From positions 124,001 through 188,000 of the forward strand of contig NC_014391.1 of assembly GCF_000145235.1 (NCBI RefSeq): DNA of 64,000 nt, in the 5' to 3' direction. The position numbers and the translations under genes were made by a program. Below, in pieces: positions 45,720 to 54,203 of this stretch. The first letter of the stretch is position 1; every line of letters begins with the position of its first letter. Below the pieces are notes generated by a model. That model had not been told where the DNA came from, made no database searches, and was given only the letters and a program-made list of their open reading frames with translations. The stretch comes from Micromonospora aurantiaca ATCC 27029. Lineage in GTDB: Bacteria; Actinomycetota; Actinomycetes; Mycobacteriales; Micromonosporaceae.

Positions 45720-45750
45720 CCCCTCCGACCCCCTCACCCTGGAGTCTCCT

Positions 45751-46173
45751 GTGCAGCATCTCGTCACCGACCTGCTGGTCACCCTCGCCTACGGCGCGGT
45801 CGGCGTCGTCCTGATGGCGATCGGCTACGTCCTGGTCGACCTGGCCACCCCCGGCAAGCTCCACGACCTGATCTGGACCGAGCGCAACCGCAACGCGGCT
45901 CTGCTGCTCTCGTCCAACCTGCTCGGGGTCGGCACGATCGTGGTCGCCGCGATCGTGGCCAGCGACGACGACTTCACGCTGGGGCTGGTCGGGGCCGCCG
46001 CGTACGGCATCCTCGGTCTGGTGATCATGGCGGCGGCGTTCGTGCTGCTCGACGTGGCCACCCCGGGCAAGCTCGGTGAGCTGCTCGTCGACCCGGAGCC
46101 GCACCCGGCGGTGTGGGTCTCCGCCACCGTGCACCTCGCCACCGGTGCGATCATCGCGGCCGCGATCATCTGA
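45751..46173 (+). CDS. DUF350 family membrane protein
   Basis: A 140-residue protein with four membrane helices arranged as two tandem repeats of about 70 residues: GYVLVDLATPGKLHDLI in the first half and FVLLDVATPGKLGELL in the second. This internal duplication is typical of DUF350 (YjfL-like) proteins. Function unknown; probably a small membrane partner of the polyamine-type enzyme encoded downstream. GTG start with TGGAG upstream; overlaps the next gene by one base. Confidence 0.9.
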   Translation: MQHLVTDLLVTLAYGAVGVVLMAIGYVLVDLATPGKLHDLIWTERNRNAALLLSSNLLGVGTIVVAAIVASDDDFTLGLVGAAAYGILGLVIMAAAFVLLDVATPGKLGELLVDPEPHPAVWVSATVHLATGAIIAAAII

Positions 46174-46946
46174 TGAGCGGAAAGCCCGCACAGCATTCGG
46201 CGGGGAAGGACAAGCGCACCCAGACGGTGATCTGGTCCGTGGTCGTGGGGATCGTGGTCGTCGTCTGCGCCATCGGTGTGTTCAGCGGCGACTCGGACAC
46301 CTCCGTCCCCGCGCCGGCGGCCGACGAGCGGTCCGGCACCGTGCCGATCCTCCGGGCCGCCGCCGACAGCCAGGGCATCTGCTACGGCTGGGAACTGCTC
46401 GACGTGTACGACGAGGTGAGCGTCGGCTCCAACCTCGGCGACGGCACCACAGTCGTCGACGCTCCCGGCTGCACGCGCTGGATCGCGGTGTCCGCGAACG
46501 TCAGGTACACCTCGTCGAGCAGCGAGTCGGAGGACTCCGCCACGATCCGGATCAAGGGCTCGGACGACATCGAGTTCGCCGACCTCGCCGCGATCGAGAC
46601 CCGGCTGGGCCGCTTCGGGCTGGACGAGGAGGCATTCGTCGACGACCCGGGCTGGGCCGTCACCCGGGCCGCCACGATCCTGCCGCTGCTCGCCGCCGAG
46701 CGCGGGCTCGCCGAGCCGGCCGCGACGCCCACCGCCGCGCCGTCCACGGCCGCCGCACCGCTGCCGGACGCCGGCAACGACTTCTGGCGGGACCGCTGGA
46801 TCTACGTCCTCAGCTCGCTCGGTCTGTTCCTGCTCGCCGCGCTGTTCCTCGTCGTGGGCGTGCGCCAGCGCCGCAACCACCGGGGACGGGTGCCCGCGCA
46901 GCGCGCCGGGGCGGGAGCCGCCGGACGTACCCGGAGCAGACGGTGA
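46173..46946 (+). CDS. Membrane protein with external domain, cluster member of unknown function
   Basis: A 257-residue protein. N-terminal membrane helix (VIWSVVVGIVVVVCAIGVFS), an external domain of about 160 residues with two cysteines (SQGICYGWELLDVYDEVSVG and VDAPGCTRWIAVSANVRYTS), an Ala/Pro linker, then a second helix (YVLSSLGLFLLAALFLVVGV) and a basic tail. Both ends cytoplasmic. I do not recognise the family. Overlaps DUF350 by 1 base and the spermidine-synthase-like gene by 4, so it is part of the unit. Confidence 0.82.
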   Translation: MSGKPAQHSAGKDKRTQTVIWSVVVGIVVVVCAIGVFSGDSDTSVPAPAADERSGTVPILRAAADSQGICYGWELLDVYDEVSVGSNLGDGTTVVDAPGCTRWIAVSANVRYTSSSSESEDSATIRIKGSDDIEFADLAAIETRLGRFGLDEEAFVDDPGWAVTRAATILPLLAAERGLAEPAATPTAAPSTAAAPLPDAGNDFWRDRWIYVLSSLGLFLLAALFLVVGVRQRRNHRGRVPAQRAGAGAAGRTRSRR

Positions 46947-48511
46947 CAGTCGACGTGGCCGCACGGCCGCGGTGGCGCCTGGCCCGCGCGGCGGTCCTGC
47001 TCGCGGTCTTCGTGTGCGCGGCCTGCGGCCTGGTGTACGAGCTGGCGCTGGTCGCGCTCGGCAGCTACCTGATCGGCGACACGGTCGGCCAGGCGTCGAT
47101 CGTGCTCGGCGTGATGGTCTTCGCGATGGGCGTCGGCGCGCTGGTGGCGAAGCCGTTGCAGTCCCGGGCGGTGGTCTCGTTCGCGGTGATCGAGCTGACG
47201 CTGGCGCTGCTCGGGGGCCTGTCCGTGCTCGGCCTCTACGCCGCGTTCGCCTGGCTCGACCTGTACGGTCCGGCGCTCGTCGGCACCGCGTTCGTGCTCG
47301 GACTGCTGATCGGCGCGGAGATCCCGCTGCTCATGGTGATGCTGCAACGCATCCGGGAGCAGTCGGCGGGCAGCGCGGTGGCCGACCTGTTCGCCGCCGA
47401 CTACGTGGGCGCGCTGCTCGGCGGGCTGGCCTTCCCGTTCCTGCTGATCCCGGTCTTCGGCCAGCTCAAGGGCGCGCTCGTGGTGGGCGCGGTGAACGCG
47501 GTCGCCGGTGTGGTGCTCGTCTTCACCGTGTTCCGCGCCGAACTCGGCCGCCGGGCGCGGGCCGCGCTGGGCGCGGCCACCGTCGTGGTCGGCCTGCTTC
47601 TCGGGTACGCCTGGGTGACCGCCCACGACTTCGAGGTGACCACCCGCCAGCAGCTCTACCGCGACCCGGTGGTGCACGCCGAGCGCAGCCGCTACCAGGA
47701 GATCGTGCTGACCCGATCGGTGCGCGAGCCCGGCCACTCCGACACCGACCTGCGGCTGTTCCTCAACGGCGACCTCCAGTTCAGCTCGATCGACGAGTAC
47801 CGCTACCACGAGGCGCTCGTGCATCCGGCGATGCGGGGGGCGCACGGTGACGTGCTGGTGCTCGGCGCCGGGGACGGGCTGGCCGCACGGGAGATCCTCA
47901 AGTACCCGGACGTGCGCTCGGTGACGCTCGTCGACCTCGACCCGGCAGTGGTCGAGCTGGCCCGCCGGGAGCCGCAGCTGCGCGAGCTGAACCGGGAGTC
48001 GCTCACCGACCCCCGGGTACGGGTGCTCAACCTGGACGCGTTCGCCTGGCTGCGTACCGCCACGGACCGCTTCGACGTGGTGATCGCCGACCTGCCCGAT
48101 CCGGACGAGACGGCCACCGCGAAGCTCTACACGATCGAGTTCTACACGCTGATCCGGCCGGTGCTGGCCCCCGGCGGGCGGCTCGTCGTGCAGTCCGGGT
48201 CGCCCTACTTCGCACCCCGGTCGTACTGGTCGATCGAGCGGTCGGTGCGCGAGGCGGGCTTCGCCACAGTGCCGTACCACGTCGACGTGCCGAGCTTCGG
48301 CGACTGGGGGTTCGTGCTCGCCGCGCCGGGTGACGTCGCGCCGGAACTGGCGCTGCCGGACGATCCGCCGCCGCTGCGTTTCCTCACCCCGGCGGTGCTG
48401 GCCGCCGCCGGCACGTTCCCCGCCGACCGGGCCCGGATCGACGTACCGGCCTCCACCCTGTTGCGCCCGAGGGTGCTGGACTACGCCCGCGAGGAGTGGC
48501 GCGGCTACTAG
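46943..48511 (+). CDS. Membrane-fused spermidine synthase-like protein (polyamine aminopropyltransferase family)
   Basis: A 522-residue protein. Residues 10-215 form about seven membrane helices (AAVLLAVFVCAACGLVYELA, LGVMVFAMGVGALVAKPL, ...). Residues 245-480 are a spermidine-synthase-type Rossmann domain: LFLNGDLQFSSIDEYRYHEA, DVLVLGAGDGLAAREILKYP (co-substrate loop), VTLVDLDPAVVELAR and VVIADLPDPDETATAKLYTI with the catalytic-type Asp. This long form is a known actinobacterial variant. Substrate amine is not predictable. GTG overlaps the preceding stop. Confidence 0.9.
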   Translation: MTVDVAARPRWRLARAAVLLAVFVCAACGLVYELALVALGSYLIGDTVGQASIVLGVMVFAMGVGALVAKPLQSRAVVSFAVIELTLALLGGLSVLGLYAAFAWLDLYGPALVGTAFVLGLLIGAEIPLLMVMLQRIREQSAGSAVADLFAADYVGALLGGLAFPFLLIPVFGQLKGALVVGAVNAVAGVVLVFTVFRAELGRRARAALGAATVVVGLLLGYAWVTAHDFEVTTRQQLYRDPVVHAERSRYQEIVLTRSVREPGHSDTDLRLFLNGDLQFSSIDEYRYHEALVHPAMRGAHGDVLVLGAGDGLAAREILKYPDVRSVTLVDLDPAVVELARREPQLRELNRESLTDPRVRVLNLDAFAWLRTATDRFDVVIADLPDPDETATAKLYTIEFYTLIRPVLAPGGRLVVQSGSPYFAPRSYWSIERSVREAGFATVPYHVDVPSFGDWGFVLAAPGDVAPELALPDDPPPLRFLTPAVLAAAGTFPADRARIDVPASTLLRPRVLDYAREEWRGY

Positions 48512-48521
48512 GTTTCGGGAC

Positions 48522-49577
48522 ATGCCACCCGAATCGTCGTCGCGTCACCGACCGGGGATCGGCTGGCTGGTCCGCCGGCTGCCGACCCGGGCGGTCGAGG
48601 CGGCGTCCTACCTCCAGGCGTTCGTGCTCTCCGGCGTGGTCACCGTGCTGGCCGTGCGGGCGTACCTGAAGGCCACCGACTATCCACAGCTCGGCGGCGG
48701 CGGGCTGCACATCGCGCACGTCCTCTGGGGCGGCCTGCTGCTCGCCGTCGGCCTGGGCATCCCGCTCGTCTTCCTCGGCGGTGGCGCCCGCAGCGGCGGG
48801 GCGGTGATCGGCGGCATCGGGTTCGGGTTGTTCATCGACGAGGTGGGCAAGTTCGTCACCACCGGCACCGACTACTTCTACGCCCCCGCCGCCGCCATCA
48901 TCTATGTCGCGTTCGCGCTGCTGGTCCTGCTCATCCAGGCGGTACGCGGGCGCACCGGCCGGTCCCGGCTGACCCCGGCCGAACGCACCGCGAACGCACT
49001 GGACATGGTGCTCAGCGGCCTGCCGGGCGGGCTGACCGACCGCCGCCGGATCGCCGTGCTGCGGCTCGTCCAGGGCACCGGACCGGCCACCGAGACGGCG
49101 GTGGCGCACCTGCTCGAAGCGGTGCCCCACCGGGAACCGCCGCCGGTGCCGCTCTGGCAGCGGGCGGCGGACCGGGCCCGGCGCCTCGCCGTCTGGGCGG
49201 CCGGACGCCGCTGGCTGGTCTGGCCGGTGGTGGTCTACCTGGTGGTGGAGCCGGTGCTCACGGTGGTGGCGGTGTTCCTCGACGGGGTGACCGGGAAACT
49301 GGACCAGGAACGGGAGTGGGGCGCGGTGCTCGGCGTCAGCGCCACCGCGTTGATCACCGCCGTGCTCGGTCTGTGGGCCGCCTGGCTGCTGCGCCGCAAC
49401 CGGGCCGAGGCGTTCCGCCTGTTCAAGCTGGCGCTGCTCGTCGACCTGCTGTTCGGGCAGGTCTTCAACTTCACTGTGAACCAGTTCGGCGCGGTCTCCG
49501 CCGTCGCGCTCGATCTCGCGTTGCTCGGCGTGGTCACCGCCGAGCACCGCCGGTTGCGGCGCGCCGCCGAGAGGTAG
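48522..49577 (+). CDS. Polytopic membrane protein, unknown function
   Basis: A 351-residue protein with about eight membrane helices, including HIAHVLWGGLLLAVGLGIPL and VIGGIGFGLFIDEVGKFVTT. The conserved-looking GIGFGLFIDEVGKFVT with charged residues inside a helix suggests a transport or signalling site. A cytoplasmic loop of about 90 residues separates two helix groups. No family recognised. It follows the polyamine-type enzyme by 10 bases. TAGGTT lies 7 bases before the ATG and no Shine-Dalgarno is seen, so it may have its own leaderless promoter. Confidence 0.8.
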   Translation: MPPESSSRHRPGIGWLVRRLPTRAVEAASYLQAFVLSGVVTVLAVRAYLKATDYPQLGGGGLHIAHVLWGGLLLAVGLGIPLVFLGGGARSGGAVIGGIGFGLFIDEVGKFVTTGTDYFYAPAAAIIYVAFALLVLLIQAVRGRTGRSRLTPAERTANALDMVLSGLPGGLTDRRRIAVLRLVQGTGPATETAVAHLLEAVPHREPPPVPLWQRAADRARRLAVWAAGRRWLVWPVVVYLVVEPVLTVVAVFLDGVTGKLDQEREWGAVLGVSATALITAVLGLWAAWLLRRNRAEAFRLFKLALLVDLLFGQVFNFTVNQFGAVSAVALDLALLGVVTAEHRRLRRAAER

Positions 49578-49646
49578 AGCCGTTTCCGGCGTGCTGAGCT
49601 GGTGGAAGATCGCTACGGTGGGCATCTGATCCAGGAAGGGAGAATC

Positions 49647-50426
49647 ATGGTCGATGCTCCGGGCACCCCGCCCCGCACGCGTCCCGGCGTGGTGACGCTC
49701 TCCAGTTGGCTGCTCATCCTCGTCGCCGCGATCCAGGTGCTGAACCTGATCGTGGCGCTGACCGTCGTCGGCAAGATCCGCGACGTTCTCACCGACGCGT
49801 ACGCGGGCACCTCGGCCGAAGGGGCCGGCGACATCGCGTACGCGTTCAGCATCATCACGGCGGTCGTGTCGCTGCTGATCGCGGCCGGGCTCGTCGTCCT
49901 CGCGCTGCTGAACAACCGGGGCAAGAACGGCTCCCGGATCACCACCTGGGTGCTGGGCGGCATCCTGTTCTGCTGCACCGGCGGCGGGCTGCTGACCGGC
50001 CTCACCGGCGGCATGACGGGCGGCGGCAACACCACCGGTGACGTGCCCAGCTCGGAGGAGATCCAGCGCCGGCTGGAGGACGCGCTGCCGTCCTGGTACA
50101 CCCCGGTCAACCTGCTGCTGGGTCTGGTCGCGCTGCTCGCCCTGCTGGCCGCGCTGATCCTGCTGGCGCTGCCGAAGGCGAACGAGTTCTTCCGCAAGCC
50201 CAAGGCCGGCTGGGAGCCGCCGGTGCCCGGTGGCGCCTACCCGGCGTACCCGTCGCACCCGGGCCAGTCCGGGGATCCGGCGTACCCGTCGTACCCGCCG
50301 GCTCCCGGCACCCCGCCGTCGACGCCCGGCGGTCAGCCGCCGTCCGCGCCGGGTGGTCAGCCGCCGTCCGCGCCCGGTGGTCAGCCGGGTGAGCGCCGCG
50401 ACCCGGAGCCGCCATCCGGAAGTTGA
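49647..50426 (+). CDS. Four-helix membrane protein with Pro/Gly-rich tail (paralogue 1)
   Basis: A 259-residue protein: three or four membrane helices (VTLSSWLLILVAAIQVLNLI, IITAVVSLLIAAGLVVLALL, ITTWVLGGILFCCTGGGLLT, LLLGLVALLALLAALILLAL), then a cytoplasmic Pro/Gly/Ser/Tyr tail with repeated GQPPSAPG units. The motif LPSWYTPVN before the last helix recurs in the next gene as YPSWWIPVN. Family unrecognised. AGGAAGGGAG precedes the ATG. Confidence 0.78.
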   Translation: MVDAPGTPPRTRPGVVTLSSWLLILVAAIQVLNLIVALTVVGKIRDVLTDAYAGTSAEGAGDIAYAFSIITAVVSLLIAAGLVVLALLNNRGKNGSRITTWVLGGILFCCTGGGLLTGLTGGMTGGGNTTGDVPSSEEIQRRLEDALPSWYTPVNLLLGLVALLALLAALILLALPKANEFFRKPKAGWEPPVPGGAYPAYPSHPGQSGDPAYPSYPPAPGTPPSTPGGQPPSAPGGQPPSAPGGQPGERRDPEPPSGS

Positions 50427-50498
50427 CGTCCGGATTGCAGCGACGCCGACGATCCCTCCGAGTAGGTTGCAAGCCGACGCCTACCGGAGGGATCAGTC

Positions 50499-51227
50499 GT
50501 GTCGTACCCCGATCGGGCCGCACCCCGCCGGCCGGGCACGGTCCTCGCCGCGGCGGCGCTGCTGCTGGTGATGGCGGTGGGCGCCGTGGCGTACGCGGTG
50601 GTCAACCTGGCCGTCGGCGGCGGCACGGTGGACCGGTTCCGGGACGCGGCAGCCGAGCGGACCGGCGCCAGCGGCGGCGACGTCGACCAGGTGGCCGGTC
50701 TGCTGCGCGGCTCCACAGTGCTGGCCGCCGTGCTCGGCGTGCTCGCCGCGCTGCTGCTCGTCGGGCTCGCGCTCGGTCTGCTCGCCGGCCGGTCCGGTGC
50801 CCGCACGGCGACCTGGGTGGTCGCCGGCACGGGCCTGCTCTGCGGTTGCTGCGGGCTGGCGGTGCTGGTCGGCCAGCGGGCCGCCCCGCTGCGGCTCGGC
50901 GCGGACGACCGGATCACCGCCGACCTGCTGGGGCTCGTCGGCGACGCGTACCCGTCGTGGTGGATCCCGGTGAACGCGACGCTGTCGGTGGCGCAGATCC
51001 TCGGCTATCTGGTGGTCGCCGTGCTGCTCACGCTGCCGTCGTCCGGCGCGTTCCTGCGACGCCGTACCGCACCGCTGCGGCTGTCCGGCTACGGCTCGAC
51101 AGTGTCCGGCGCGGCCGCCCCCGGGCCGACGCCCTGGGGGCCGCCACCCGGCCTGAACCCGCCCCCGTCCGTCCCGCCCGCGACGCCGCCGGGTGGGTTC
51201 CCGCCACCTCCCGAGGACAGCCGATGA
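50499..51227 (+). CDS. Four-helix membrane protein with Pro/Gly-rich tail (paralogue 2)
   Basis: A 242-residue paralogue of the preceding gene with the same order of helices (LAAAALLLVMAVGAVAYAVV, VLAAVLGVLAALLLVGLALG, TATWVVAGTGLLCGCCGLAV), the shared PSWxxPVN turn and a C-terminal Pro-rich tail. The CCG/CCTG motif in the third helix is common to both. GTG start with GGAGG 7 bases upstream; it overlaps the next gene by 4 bases. Confidence 0.78.
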   Translation: MSYPDRAAPRRPGTVLAAAALLLVMAVGAVAYAVVNLAVGGGTVDRFRDAAAERTGASGGDVDQVAGLLRGSTVLAAVLGVLAALLLVGLALGLLAGRSGARTATWVVAGTGLLCGCCGLAVLVGQRAAPLRLGADDRITADLLGLVGDAYPSWWIPVNATLSVAQILGYLVVAVLLTLPSSGAFLRRRTAPLRLSGYGSTVSGAAAPGPTPWGPPPGLNPPPSVPPATPPGGFPPPPEDSR

Positions 51228-52033
51228 CCGGTGACACCCACCCCTCCCGGCGCCGCGCCCTGGTGACCGGCGCCAGCCTGGGCATCGGCGAGGCGTTCGC
51301 CCGCCGGCTCGCCGCCGACGGATGGGACCTCGTCCTGGTGGCCCGGGACGCCGCCCGGCTCGACGCGCTGGCGGCCGAGCTGACCGGCCGGCACGGCGGT
51401 GACGCCGAGACGATCGCGGCCGATCTGTCCACCGAGGACGGCTGCGCGGCGGTCGAGCAGCGGCTCACCGCCGGTACGCCGATCGAGCTGCTCGTCAACA
51501 ACGCCGGCATCAGTCTGAGCACGTCGTTCGTCCGCTCGTCGGTGGCGGACGAGGCGCGGCTGGTCCGGCTCAACGTGCTCGCCGTGCTGCGTCTGACCCA
51601 CGCCGCCCTCGGTCCGATGATCGAGAGAGGCCACGGGGCAGTGATAAATGTCTCTTCCGTTGCCGGCTTCGGTGTCCCCATGCCGGGATCCACGTACTCG
51701 GCCAGCAAGGCGTGGGTGACGAATTTCAGTGAATCGATCGGCCAGTCCGTCGCACCGCTGGGTGTGCGCGTGATGGCGCTCTGTCCCGGCTACACGCGAA
51801 CCGGAGTTCACGAACGCGCGGGCATCGACATGTCGCGCCTGCCCGCCTGGGCCTGGCTGCGAGCCGACGATGTGGTCGCCGAAGGGCTCCGTGACCTGCG
51901 CAAAGGCAAGTCGGTGAGCGTGCCGGACTGGAAGTACAAGGTGGCGGTGGCCGGGCTGCGGCACGCGCCGAAGCGCCTGCTGCGCGGCTTCCGGCGGGAC
52001 ACCCGGGGTGCGGTCGGCCGGCAGCGCGGCTGA
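51224..52033 (+). CDS. Short-chain dehydrogenase/reductase
   Basis: A 269-residue SDR. Cofactor motif ALVTGASLGIGEAFARRLAA (TGxxxGxG), NNAGIS at the NAG position, catalytic Ser in NVSSVAGFG and YxxxK as YSASKAW. The C-terminal VSVPDWKYKVAVAGLRHAPK resembles the DltE/YqjQ type of acyl-reductase-like SDRs. Substrate unknown. Bases 51620-51760 have noticeably more A/T and unusual codons than the rest of the gene. ATGA overlap with the preceding gene. Confidence 0.92.
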   Translation: MTGDTHPSRRRALVTGASLGIGEAFARRLAADGWDLVLVARDAARLDALAAELTGRHGGDAETIAADLSTEDGCAAVEQRLTAGTPIELLVNNAGISLSTSFVRSSVADEARLVRLNVLAVLRLTHAALGPMIERGHGAVINVSSVAGFGVPMPGSTYSASKAWVTNFSESIGQSVAPLGVRVMALCPGYTRTGVHERAGIDMSRLPAWAWLRADDVVAEGLRDLRKGKSVSVPDWKYKVAVAGLRHAPKRLLRGFRRDTRGAVGRQRG

Positions 52034-52173
52034 CCGGCGGCAGCCCGTACGCGCACCGGCCCGGCGGCCGACCGGGATGGACGGTCGCACAGCGTAGCCG
52101 CTCATCGCCACCCGTCGGTCGCCCGCAGGGTTGACCAGGGCAGGCCCGAAACATGGCGCTCAGACTTGCGAAG

Positions 52174-52179
52174 TACGCT
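52174..52179 (+). promoter_or_regulatory. -10 element of a leaderless pyrE message
   Basis: TACGCT ends 8 bases before the pyrE ATG; there is no Shine-Dalgarno. Confidence 0.45.
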
Positions 52180-52187
52180 CTTGGGCC

Positions 52188-52727
52188 ATGGGCGACCACG
52201 ACGACCTGCGCAAATTCATCACTGACCTCGCTGTGGTGCACGGCCGGGTGGTGCTCTCGTCGGGCCGCGAGGCGGACTGGTACGTGGATCTGCGTCGCGT
52301 CACGCTCCATCACGAGGCGGCTCCGTTGATCGGCCGGGTCATGCGTGACCTCACCGCCGACTGGGCCTACGACGCGGTCGGTGGGCTGACCCTGGGCGCC
52401 GATCCGGTGGCCGCCGCCATGCTGCACGCCTCGGCGGGCACCGGCCACGCGGTCGACGCCTTCGTGGTCCGCAAGGAGGGCAAGGCCCACGGTCTCCAGC
52501 GCCGGATCGAGGGGCCGGACGTCTCCGGGCGACGGGTGCTCGCGGTCGAGGACACCTCCACCACCGGTGGAAGTGTGTTGACGGCTGTCGACGCATTGCG
52601 TGAGGCAGGGGCCGAGGTGGTGGGTGTGGCGGTTATTGTTGATCGAGGTGCCGGCGACACGGTGCGAGCCGCCGGATTGCCCTATCGGGCGGCCTATACG
52701 TTGGCTGACCTCGGCCTTGTGGCGTAA
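52188..52727 (+). CDS. pyrE: Orotate phosphoribosyltransferase
   Basis: A 179-residue OPRTase. GRVVLSSGREADWYVDLRRV (orotate side, the SSGxxxxxYxDxR pattern), AVGGLTLGADPVAAAMLHAS and the PRPP motif VLAVEDTSTTGGSVLTAVDA are diagnostic. Catalyses orotate + PRPP to OMP in pyrimidine synthesis. It is not linked to other pyr genes, which is usual in actinobacteria. The 3' third has somewhat lower GC than its surroundings. Confidence 0.95.
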   Translation: MGDHDDLRKFITDLAVVHGRVVLSSGREADWYVDLRRVTLHHEAAPLIGRVMRDLTADWAYDAVGGLTLGADPVAAAMLHASAGTGHAVDAFVVRKEGKAHGLQRRIEGPDVSGRRVLAVEDTSTTGGSVLTAVDALREAGAEVVGVAVIVDRGAGDTVRAAGLPYRAAYTLADLGLVA

Positions 52728-52793
52728 AAGTTTGCCGATTCGGATCTGCTGATATGCAGGCGGATCGATGCTGCTGGTGGAAGGATGGAATAC

Positions 52794-53162
52794 GTGGGAA
52801 CTGCGTTGGCTGAAATGACCATGCCTCAGATCTCGCCGCTTGCCGGCGAGCCGATCGAACGCGCCGACGCCGAGCGGCTTGCGGGGGTCCTCAAGGCCCT
52901 CGCTGACCCCGCCCGGCTGCGGCTGCTCAGCCTGATCCAGTCGGCTCCCGAGGGGGAGGCGTGCGTGTGTGACCTCACCGCGCCGCTCGGCCTCTCGCAG
53001 CCGACGGTCAGCCACCACCTGCGAATCCTCACCGAGGCCGGCTTGCTGGAGCGGGAGAAGCGCGGGGTCTGGGCGTACTACCGGCTGGTGCCGTCCGCGA
53101 TCGCCACGATCGCGGATCTGCTCACCCCGCCGCGGAAGCGGGCCACCAAGAAGGCTCGCTGA
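52794..53162 (+). CDS. ArsR family transcriptional regulator
   Basis: A 122-residue ArsR/SmtB-type winged helix. LAGVLKALADPARLRLLSLI, then ACVCDLTAPLGLSQPTVSHH and LRILTEAGLLEREKRGVWAY. CVCDL is the alpha-3 metal-site motif of arsenic/cadmium-type sensors (ELCVCDL), so thiol ligation of a soft metal or metalloid is likely. No metal-resistance gene is adjacent. The GTG at 52794 is favoured by GGAAGGA 9 bases upstream; the ATG at 52785 would overlap the ribosome site. Confidence 0.9.
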   Translation: MGTALAEMTMPQISPLAGEPIERADAERLAGVLKALADPARLRLLSLIQSAPEGEACVCDLTAPLGLSQPTVSHHLRILTEAGLLEREKRGVWAYYRLVPSAIATIADLLTPPRKRATKKAR

Positions 53163-53286
53163 AACCTTCGGGCCGACCCGACCGAGGGTCGTCCCGACCG
53201 GGTGACCGGTGGCGTGCGAGGGGTGGCGCCATCAGCGCACGGTGACGGCTGTCGTCGTCCGTGTGACCCGGCTGGAGCAGTGCTGT

Positions 53287-53320
53287 CGAAGGCCGGTCCT
53301 CGTCCGAGGGCCGGCCTTCG
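53287..53320. terminator. Bidirectional terminator between the ArsR and DedA genes
   Basis: 15-bp stem with one G-T wobble (CGAAGGCCGGTCCTC against GAGGGCCGGCCTTCG) and a 4-base loop between convergent genes. Confidence 0.8.
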
Positions 53321-53334
53321 GCGTCCGTACGTGC

Positions 53335-54123
53335 TCAGCGGCGGTGCTGACCGCCGTGCCCGTCGCCGTGGCCGGGACGGTGCTCCTCGATGCCCTCCCG
53401 GGCCGCCTCCACAGTGCCGGCCACAGTCGCCGCGGTGATGACGGCGACCGCCTCGCCGCGCTTGCGTGCCCGCCGGTCGCGGAGGAACTCGAAGAAGATC
53501 GGCAGCACCGAGATCACGATGATCAGCGCGACCACCGGCAGGATGTACCTGTCGATCTTGTCGCCGATGGCGTCGTAGATCTGCCGGGCCAGCAGGTAGC
53601 CGATCAGCAGGATGCCGTCCACCCAGAGGACCGCGCCCACCACGTTCCACACGAAGAACTGGCGGGCCGGCATGCCGAGCACCCCGGCCACCGGGTTGAG
53701 GAACGTCCGCACGATCGGGATGAACCGGGCCAGCACCACGGCCTTCGCCGGGCCGAACTTCTGGAAGTAGTACTCCGCCTTCTCCACGTACTCCCGCTTG
53801 AACAGACGGGAGTTGGGCTTCTCGAACATGCGCCGGCCGTACCGGGCGCCGAGCCAGTGCCCGAGCTGGGCGCCGGCGATGGCGCAGAGCGGACCGCCGA
53901 TCATCAGCCCGGCCAGGGACAGGCGGGTGCCGTCGCCGAAGATGGCGTCGGCCACCGGAGAGGCGGCCACCCCGGCCAGGAACAGCAGCGAGTCGCCCGG
54001 GAAGAAGAAGCCGACGAGCAGCCCGGTCTCGGCGAAGAGGATCACCCAGACGCCGATCATGCCGAAGGTGTGGATGAGGTCCTTCGGATCGAGCGGGTTC
54101 AGCGCCACGCTCTCGGAGAACAT
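53335..54123 (-). CDS. DedA family membrane protein
   Basis: A 262-residue VTT/DedA protein with 5-6 helices. GVWVILFAETGLLVGFFFPG, GDSLLFLAGV, CAIAGAQLGHWLGARYGRRM, FGPAKAVVLARFIPIVRTFL with the FxRxxPxxR-type motif and NPVAGVLGM are characteristic. DedA proteins are putative undecaprenyl-phosphate or phospholipid flippases. The tail is His/Gly-rich (EEHRPGHGDGHGGQHRR). ATG 54123 has GAGAAG upstream; an alternative GTG at 54147 lies 8 bases after TACCCT and would be leaderless. Confidence 0.92.
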   Translation of the reverse strand: MFSESVALNPLDPKDLIHTFGMIGVWVILFAETGLLVGFFFPGDSLLFLAGVAASPVADAIFGDGTRLSLAGLMIGGPLCAIAGAQLGHWLGARYGRRMFEKPNSRLFKREYVEKAEYYFQKFGPAKAVVLARFIPIVRTFLNPVAGVLGMPARQFFVWNVVGAVLWVDGILLIGYLLARQIYDAIGDKIDRYILPVVALIIVISVLPIFFEFLRDRRARKRGEAVAVITAATVAGTVEAAREGIEEHRPGHGDGHGGQHRR

Positions 54124-54203
54124 CCGGGTCTTCTCTGCTGTGTCCACGGCCACACAGGGTACCCCGGCCCGGTCCGGCATTTCGGCCGGACCGGGCGTCC
54201 TCG

